Source: Nigrospora sphaerica
Taxonomy: Eukaryota; Ascomycota; Sordariomycetes; Amphisphaeriales; Apiosporaceae
Reading direction: 5' to 3'
Assembly (NCBI GenBank): GCA_018287875.1
Contig: JAGVVL010000027.1
Span: 1,178,001 to 1,242,000, forward strand
DNA length: 64,000 nucleotides
A program made the translations under genes and the position numbers. A model generated the notes under the pieces. It ran no database searches and was not told the origin of the DNA. It was given only the letters and a program-made list of their open reading frames with translations. Numbering within the stretch: the stretch's first letter is position 1; each line of letters opens with the position of its first letter. This document shows, piece after piece, positions 58,901-64,000 of the stretch.

Positions 58901-59653
58901 AACCTCAACAATGCTCACAACAGCAGCACCACTGGCATGTCCGCTCACGAATACCTTTTCGGATACAAGCTGCCCGGACCACTGAACGTGGTCACTGGAA
59001 CCGGTGACGATAAACCGTTGCCTGACGTTCGCTTTCTGAGACCATATGTTCGGCAGGATGCCCAATTGGCAATGGATTTTGCGGCAGCACAAGCTAAGTT
59101 GAGGTACGACAACCGGCACCGTCTACTGGAATTCGACGTCGGCGAAATGGTTTTCCTTCGTCTCCATCATGGATACCACTTACCAGGACGCCCGTCTAAG
59201 GCCTACTCTCAGCAACGCGCTGGCCCATACAAGGTGCTGGAGCGCGTCGGGCGGCTGGCGTATCGACTCGACATTCCGCCCAACTCTCGGATCCATCCGG
59301 TTATCTCCATTGCCCACTTGTCGCCTAGCGCCGAAGGCGAAGACCCTTTCCAGCGAACGACGCCTCCCCCGGGTCCCGTCCGAGACGACCAGCCCCGCGC
59401 TGACGATGAATACGAAGTGGAGGCAATCCTCAAGCATCGCCGAAGCAAGCGAAAGGGAGGCCTGGAGTATCTCCTGAAGTGGCTTGGCTATGGCCATGAG
59501 CACAATGTCTGGCAACATGAGACGGACCTTGTCGGGGCCACTGAGCTGATCGGCGAATACTGGGAGCGCCACGGAGGTGCAGAGGCCCAGCGACGAGAGC
59601 GAGGATTGGAGACGCTACGACGTCGCGGCAGACAGCGCGAGGCGAAGGCTTGA
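52960..59653 (+). CDS. Gag-Pol polyprotein, several apparent frameshifts
   Basis: The first ATG is at 52960 (the frame opens at a GTG 15 bases earlier). Gag extends to about 54440, with a capsid-like region FSENIRTYLEDASMRASYEQ and RKFNQSYLTIRD. Breaks near 54430, 54630, 54675, 56854 and 58680 each close by one base in a homopolymer, giving one continuous Gag-Pol; a TAG at 57447 remains. Domains in order: two C2H2/C2HC fingers (CHRCLAKF...HVEKC; CGYCSETHG...HLEAGC), protease CCDPGSGRTIVG, reverse transcriptase KGRAVVDLRALNK and AFIDDIVVFS, RNase H YVQVDGSLERGFG and LTDH, integrase zinc site HDDKHHFGQ...HCPVCE and core AIDFIVGLP, SDRDRKFTSEFW and QADGLSERKNQ, then a chromodomain EVEAILKHRRSKRKGGLEYL (59411-59578). 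Confidence 0.9.
59411..59578 (+). other. Integrase C-terminal chromodomain
   Basis: YEVEAILKHR...EYLLKWLGYGHEHNVWQ followed by ATELIGEYW is a chromodomain of the HP1-like fold that gypsy integrases use to recognise methylated histone H3. It lies at the very end of the polyprotein, as in chromoviruses. Confidence 0.9.
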
Positions 59654-59731
59654 GGCCTCCATGGACTTTGAATTGTATGATACGGAGGATCGCTGAGGAC
59701 AGCGACATGCTTTGCTTTAGAGGCCGGCATT

Positions 59732-59915
59732 TGATACGTGGCGGGGGTAGGTAACAGATAATAAGGTGCGGTATCCTTGTCAAGGAGGGGTCCTGCTACC
59801 CCACCTACCTAGTTGGGATATCGCACCATAGATAGTTTCCTGCCCTGACATCCACTTCGTGGCCGGCGGACGGAATACATCATCTTTCCCCTTCACCCCA
59901 GTCTTCACCATATCA
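59732..59915 (+). repeat. Gypsy 3' LTR (184 bp)
   Basis: Identical to the 5' LTR except for one G. It is preceded by TTTAGAGGCCGGCATT, a weak polypurine-type tract. Confidence 0.95.
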
Positions 59916-59920
59916 TTGAC
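59916..59920 (+). repeat. Gypsy target-site duplication, right (TTGAC)
   Basis: Matches 52294-52298. Confidence 0.95.
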
Positions 59921-59966
59921 CTTGTGTCACTTGGAGGAGAGCGGCAGCCAGCTGCACTTCATCCAT
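59916..59966 (-). pseudogene. pogo transposase codons 1-17 (split gene)
   Basis: The minus-strand ATG at 59966 gives MDEVQLAAALLQVTQGQ and continues without a frame change into 52293 on the far side of the gypsy element once one TSD copy is removed. Confidence 0.9.
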
Positions 59967-60167
59967 CGATATTGGTATCAAACGAAAGAGCGGAAAACGG
60001 TGATTTTCGAGATGTTATTTTATTGTCTGTAAAATGTCTGGTTGTTTAAATATTTGGTGTTGAAGGTCTGTGATTGCCTCATCTGTTGTCCGAAACCAGT
60101 GGCTGTTTGGGGGTTGGCTCTTTGGTAGGGGGCGAGCTTAGTTGGTAGACTGGCGAAATAGTTGTGC

Positions 60168-60287
60168 TGATGCGTGCCACCACGGGGGGAACAATAACCT
60201 AGTCTGCTAAACTGGATACCGTGGACATACATAGGCTATTAAGAGCAGGATCTGTCAACTGGCAGGTCCCCTACCTTTTACGCATCA
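60168..60287 (+). repeat. LTR-like short repeat, copy 2 (120 bp)
   Basis: Same repeat as 655-780. It starts TGATGCGTGCCACC and ends ACGCATCA. The flanks are TGTGC on both sides (60163-60167 and 60288-60292), a perfect 5-bp target duplication, which favours an LTR-type origin. It lies 29 bp from the right end of the split pogo element. Confidence 0.85.
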
Positions 60288-60467
60288 TGTGCAGAGCCTG
60301 GTAATAAGCCAAGTGGCCGAGGTTGTCCCCTAGTTTCCCCAGTCAAGAAAAGTCCGATTCCTTCCTGATGTAATAAGGACGCTCTCTTTCCAACTCTAGC
60401 GGCACAACCCGATATCGTTTTGACATCAAGCCTCGCTTTTCAAGAGACGTAATTGACCCATGAAAGG

Positions 60468-61394
60468 ATGATTCTCATCTTTTGTTTTACGTTACTTATC
60501 GCAGGGTCCGCCCTGGGTGAGAGGTTCGTCAGCCCGGGGCCGGGCGTTCTCAATCCTACGTTTCCGAATACTGTTTATCCTGTTGGCTCAAAGTTTTACA
60601 TTGCTTGGGAAGATACGAATGTAACAAGGCCAGTCTCCATAGTCCTCTTTCAGATGGACGGGAATGATCTGGTCTACCCATTCGAATACATCGAACGTAA
60701 GTGAGGTTTCCGTCAGCGCGGTATTGGTTTCACCTACATTGTCTTAGGGTAAGGCACACTGATGTAGCTTCTAGATCGTCTGACGGGAAGAAAATCAACA
60801 GACTGTATAGTCGCAACAACGAAGGACCTTTCTTTCTCAAGCATTTTCCTTTTCAACATGTTCTACGATGGGGACAGCAGCCCAGCCGCAGTTAGTCAAA
60901 AGTTCAACATTACCGACAGCCGAAGCGTCTCAACCACAACGAGCAAAAGCTCAACATCCCCACCTACTTCGGCTTCGAGTTCCCTTCCTGTTGTTACTGC
61001 TACGAACCGAACACCTCTACCGACATCTGATACGGCTTCGCTCCCTGTGGCTGGTCCTACAGACGCTGCCACGGAGTCTACGTCTAAGGAAGAACCTAGT
61101 GGTGGACTGAGCACTACCGCCAAGGTTGTCATTGGCGTCGCTATACCAGTAGTGGTGTTGATAGGAATCGGCGCAGGCTACTTCATCAGGGGTTACATGA
61201 CAAGAAAGCAGCAGTTTGCGCCAGCATGGGGTCCTGGTCAAGATCAACCGGCACTCGAGTACAAACCTTCACTGGCCCCCATGCCAGGACACAGCTACGA
61301 GCTTGATTACTACAACCAAGTCTCCCAGGTCCAACACCAGGGAAGAGGGAATGGGATTCTTCACGAGCTGTATAGCGAGCCGGCGCGCCGGTGA
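60468..61394 (+). CDS. Secreted-type single-pass membrane protein
   Basis: The start is the ATG at 60468 (MILIFCFTLLIAGSALG, signal peptide). Intron 60697-60774 (GTAAGT...TTCTAG); exon 2 continues HRLTGRKSTDC through to the stop at 61392-61394. The mature N-terminal domain (FVSPGPGVLNP, YPVGSKFYIAWEDTN) with FLFNMFYDGDS and KFNITDS resembles the KRE9/KNH-like cell-wall modules seen in many fungal surface proteins. A Ser/Thr-rich stalk (about residues 150-215) then leads to one transmembrane helix (VVIGVAIPVVVLIGIGAGYF) and a short cytoplasmic tail with Gln/Tyr. A plasma-membrane sensor or wall-linked protein is plausible. About 282 residues. Confidence 0.75.
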
Positions 61395-62115
61395 CACCAC
61401 AACCGCAGTTGGTAAAAGCTGCAGATAGCATAGCTAATAGTGATTCTCGACCATCTTAGTTGTTCATGATTGTACGATAGATCATGTCTTTCGCTCAACG
61501 AAGATATACAACACAAACCTATAGTGAGCCTCTTGGCTTGTTGGAACATTGCTGTCGAGTTGGTGGCGCACGCGAGCAAGTAACGTAAATACAGGAAACT
61601 CTCGTGATGGACCGATGCAGAAAGTCGCCCACCCAGGTTTACTAACTGTCACGAGACGTAGGTGCGGTCCAAAGGCAATGCTGTCAGCAAGCGCTTGTGC
61701 GGTTCTTGTCGGTTCCACTGTGCAAAGTGATCAGCTCCAACAACCATTCTAGCACCGTACAGAGAAGCTCTCCGATCGGCGAGGAAAGAATGGATGCGTG
61801 GCAGAAATGAGAGATTCGCCCACCTGAAAGCTTTTGGCTCTACTACACGAACGCGCTTTACCAACTACCTTAGTAAGGACCCTTCATGTCGTTTGTCACA
61901 CAGCCTCTAAATCTAAGAAAAACCATGTGCAGGGCGCCAGCTTTCTAGTTTACGGTTCATCCCATATCTGCTTCGTTTAACTGCACTGGGTTTGCCATGT
62001 AATCCTTATCGCATGTCATCGCCGCGGGCCGCGGGTCCTGGGCCCGCTGACGCGACGCACCCTTGTCTTGCTGCGGGGCTCCTACGTCCCCCATGCAGGT
62101 GCTGTCATACGGGCT
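61395..62115. other. Intergenic
   Basis: No gene is supported. The reading frame of the next gene is open back to 61981 without an ATG before 62116, and CCATGCAG at 62091-62098 could be a splice acceptor of an earlier exon. Confidence 0.45.
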
Positions 62116-64000
62116 ATGCCTCGAGCCTGCGACGAATGGAGAATGGACCTAAGCCTATCTGAGATGAGCAGCCCTTATAGTGTAGAACTTAAAAGACGCG
62201 GTGGTCCGTGCAAAGTCAAGTCTAAACGGCATCACGCATGTTCCGTCCATCTGCCATTCTTTCCTAGTGGCGACAGCACCATGTATAACACCAAACTCAA
62301 CGAAGCCCCTCAATGGTGCGAGCTGGATGTGCTCATCCGAGCGACAGAGGAATTGCTTCAAAGATTAAAGGCCGCCAAAAAGCAGGGCACTTCGAACTTT
62401 CCGACAGAACAGCAAGGCGGAGAGCCTCGTCCCGCGCCGGCCCCGCAAGGGTCCTTCAAAGCTATCCTTAAGTCGATCATCCAAGAAGCTCAGCGCCTAC
62501 TGGGAGCATGTGGATCCGATCGCGCGGTCCGAACCGAGAGGGACGACGCAGAAACCGCTAAAGAACTCTACGAAACTACCGCGATTGAGCGTACCCACCC
62601 TCCCGCAACTAGCTCGGGATTAAGCATTCCTATCGCGGCACACGAACCCGCGCCACTAGGCACTTCGGGGCCCGACGCTGCCACCACCGACTCGGCCTCG
62701 CCAGAGCTTCACTACAGCGATCTGTCCCCGTTAAATGAGGCGGTACTCGAACAGCTCTTTGAGCAGGCTGGGAACCGAGGGTACATCCACATGTTGCTTA
62801 AGGATCTACCACCAGTGCACCCACCTGATTACATTCGACAACCCAACATTGAACACGCCACTGCTTTTATACACAGTCCTCAGGGCAGTTACAGGAAAAT
62901 CGTCCCCTTAGAGAAGAAAGCGTACATCGACTTCCCTGCATTCCCATTGCCCCACTGCCCGCGTCGACACAACCCAAAACTGCTAGAAGAGATCTGGGTG
63001 GATGCCATCAAGCGCAAGCAACTGAAATCGACCTATGTGATCGGACCTCCACTCTTCAACGATATCCAGTTAAGCCCTGGGAGAAGATTAGAGGAGAGAA
63101 GCTCTCGACCGAATGTCCTCAATGGCATCCAGACCGCTTATGACTATCTCTACTTAAGCGATGAGCCTATGGCGACTGCCATGCACCGGGAAGATCTCGA
63201 TTTCTTTTCCCTCAATATCCTCAGGTCAGGCGAGGCCAAACTATGGCTCGTCATCGAACCCGAGGCCACAAACCGGTTCGAGGAGCGTATGCGTCAAGAG
63301 TTTCCGGACATGAAACGTTGCACACAAGCCGTCCGCCACCTTGGGCTGTCCGTCTGTCCGAGTAAGCTGCGAGAATGGGAAATACCATTCTCAATCACTT
63401 GCTGCGAAGAAGGGCAGGCCATTTTAACGGCACCACGGGCATATCACCAGGTCCTAAATCTAGGAAAGAACTACGCGAGGGCCATCAACATCGAGTTCTC
63501 ATCGTCACCAGATACGCCCTACGACTACCAGTTCTGTTCTAAGGCCTGCGACCCGCATGCCATTACCGAGGATGACGTAAGGCCTCGCCAATGTACGAAG
63601 CCAGTCGCCAATAGTGGTCGCTCAATACATCGTTCCGCTCACAATAATTCAACTGCGACGCCAAAAAAACGGCATGCTCCCGATCAGACACTGCCACATG
63701 CTAAAAAGGCCCATATCTCCCCAGCCAGGACACCTCTTACTCGGTCTAAGCGACAGATGCCTTGTGCGGAATTGAGCTCTTTGAAGGCTAGGTTCAAGAA
63801 ACATGACCGGCTTCTACCTGACGTTGTGGTTGTACCCTCCATCGACCCCGCTATGTTCCGGCGGCTTTGTGCAGTGCAGGGAGGGCCTGCCATCCGACAG
63901 CTCTGTTCGCTCGTCGCTTTCCGACGGAGCTGCGAGACCGAGATCGGGCTCTTGCGCACTGCTGGTCCTAGCATACAGCGGACGGTTCAGCTCCTCAACA
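62116..64000 (+). CDS. KDM4-like JmjC protein, cut by the window end
   Basis: The frame is open from 61981 to the last base. I choose the ATG at 62116 (MPRACDEWRMDLSLSEMSSP); 62164 and 62281 are alternatives. At least 628 residues. The JmjC core is at about residues 340-465: HRED with H357 and E359, SLNILRSGEAKLWLVIEPE, and AILTAPRAYHQVLNLGKNYA with H444. The H-x-E...H set and its 85-residue spacing are those of KDM4/JMJD2 histone demethylases, Fe(II)/2-oxoglutarate enzymes acting on H3K9/K36 methyl marks in the nucleus. No JmjN domain is evident. A Lys/Arg-rich tail follows (PKKRHAPDQ, TRSKRQ), possibly a nuclear signal. Upstream exons may be missing. The gene is unrelated in layout to the JmjC gene at 7836. 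Confidence 0.82.
   Translation, partial: MPRACDEWRMDLSLSEMSSPYSVELKRRGGPCKVKSKRHHACSVHLPFFPSGDSTMYNTKLNEAPQWCELDVLIRATEELLQRLKAAKKQGTSNFPTEQQGGEPRPAPAPQGSFKAILKSIIQEAQRLLGACGSDRAVRTERDDAETAKELYETTAIERTHPPATSSGLSIPIAAHEPAPLGTSGPDAATTDSASPELHYSDLSPLNEAVLEQLFEQAGNRGYIHMLLKDLPPVHPPDYIRQPNIEHATAFIHSPQGSYRKIVPLEKKAYIDFPAFPLPHCPRRHNPKLLEEIWVDAIKRKQLKSTYVIGPPLFNDIQLSPGRRLEERSSRPNVLNGIQTAYDYLYLSDEPMATAMHREDLDFFSLNILRSGEAKLWLVIEPEATNRFEERMRQEFPDMKRCTQAVRHLGLSVCPSKLREWEIPFSITCCEEGQAILTAPRAYHQVLNLGKNYARAINIEFSSSPDTPYDYQFCSKACDPHAITEDDVRPRQCTKPVANSGRSIHRSAHNNSTATPKKRHAPDQTLPHAKKAHISPARTPLTRSKRQMPCAELSSLKARFKKHDRLLPDVVVVPSIDPAMFRRLCAVQGGPAIRQLCSLVAFRRSCETEIGLLRTAGPSIQRTVQLLN

Larger units (their letters stand above)
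52299..59915 (+). mobile_element. Ty3/gypsy chromodomain retrotransposon (7617 bp)
   Basis: Both LTRs, a 5-bp TSD (TTGAC), a likely initiator-Met tRNA primer site (TGGTAGC at 52484), and Gag, protease, reverse transcriptase, RNase H, integrase and chromodomain in gypsy order are present. It lies inside codon 18 of a pogo transposase gene, in the opposite orientation to it. The chromodomain places it among the chromoviruses, whose integrases can target marked chromatin. Confidence 0.95.
50590..60138 (-). mobile_element. pogo/Fot1-like transposon split by a gypsy element
   Basis: Imperfect terminal inverted repeats of about 39 bp (50590-50628 and about 60100-60138) share AAAGAGCCAACCCCCAAAC and begin AGCTC. 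TA lies outside both ends (50588-50589 and 60139-60140). Removing the gypsy element (52299-59915) and one TSD leaves about 1.93 kb, the normal size for the family. The terminal repeats and transposase differ from those at 46719, so this is a second pogo family. Confidence 0.92.

Noticed and set aside
59430..59783. Minus-strand frame starting in the 3' LTR
   Set aside because: Shares its first 16 residues with a frame starting in the 5' LTR because both begin inside identical LTRs; not a gene.
1..64000. RIP (repeat-induced C-to-T mutation)
   Set aside because: Repeat copies differ mostly by indels and mixed changes. The gypsy LTRs are nearly identical and its frames lack the run of TAG/TAA stops RIP creates; I see no strong signal, though dinucleotide counts were not computed.
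1..64000. Starship giant-transposon captain (DUF3435 tyrosine recombinase)
   Set aside because: No frame resembles a tyrosine recombinase, and no matching terminal signals were seen, so accessory-element membership is not claimed.
1..64000. tRNA genes and CRISPR arrays
   Set aside because: No GGTTCGANNCC-type B box in a cloverleaf context and no regularly spaced repeats; not expected for CRISPR in a fungus.

Overview
The window reads as a transposon-rich accessory (lineage-specific) stretch of a filamentous ascomycete (Pezizomycotina). The evidence is short GT-AG introns of about 50-78 bp, a HET-domain gene, a UstYa/DUF3328 gene, an ABCC transporter, fungal C2H2/MYND/BTB/ankyrin proteins, two pogo/Fot1 DNA transposons, a chromodomain Ty3/gypsy element and a Tad1-type LINE relic. 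Species cannot be told from the sequence. No rRNA, tRNA, CRISPR or telomeric repeat was seen.

Layout. 1-7.8 kb: a small LTR-like repeat, a MATE-like membrane protein (2550-4169), a minisatellite and a Ure2-type glutathione S-transferase (minus). 7.8-13.2 kb: an 830-residue JmjC protein and a calpain-like protein whose catalytic cysteine is serine (both minus). 15.2-21.3 kb: a UstYa-family gene followed by an eight-intron ABCC transporter. 21.3-28.4 kb: a relic of the JmjC gene family, a three-finger C2H2 protein, an LTR-like repeat, an IFI6/IFI27-like protein and a MYND protein. 28.4-34 kb: gene-poor, with dispersed repeats and a 5'-truncated LINE. 34.6-44.4 kb: a zinc-finger-plus-conserved-domain protein, a BTB protein, a HET protein, an ankyrin protein and a kinase relic. 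44.4-50.3 kb: a complete pogo element and a GT32 glycosyltransferase. 50.6-60.1 kb: a second pogo element with a 7.6 kb gypsy element inserted inside its transposase gene. 60.1-64 kb: another LTR-like repeat, a single-pass surface protein, and a KDM4-like JmjC protein that runs off the right edge.

Interpretation. The non-transposon genes are a mixture of putative transporters, chromatin-type dioxygenases and proteins whose domains recur in fungal allorecognition or stress (HET, ankyrin, BTB, MYND, IFI6-like, calpain-like). No operon-like logic is visible, and a shared pathway is inference only. At least 20 apparent frameshifts, spread over genes and transposons, can each be explained by one missing base, usually in a homopolymer. 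None needs an extra base removed. Many genes that look broken are therefore probably intact in the organism, and the assembly carries deletion errors. Genuine decay is best supported for the LINE, the kinase relic and the JmjC fragment.
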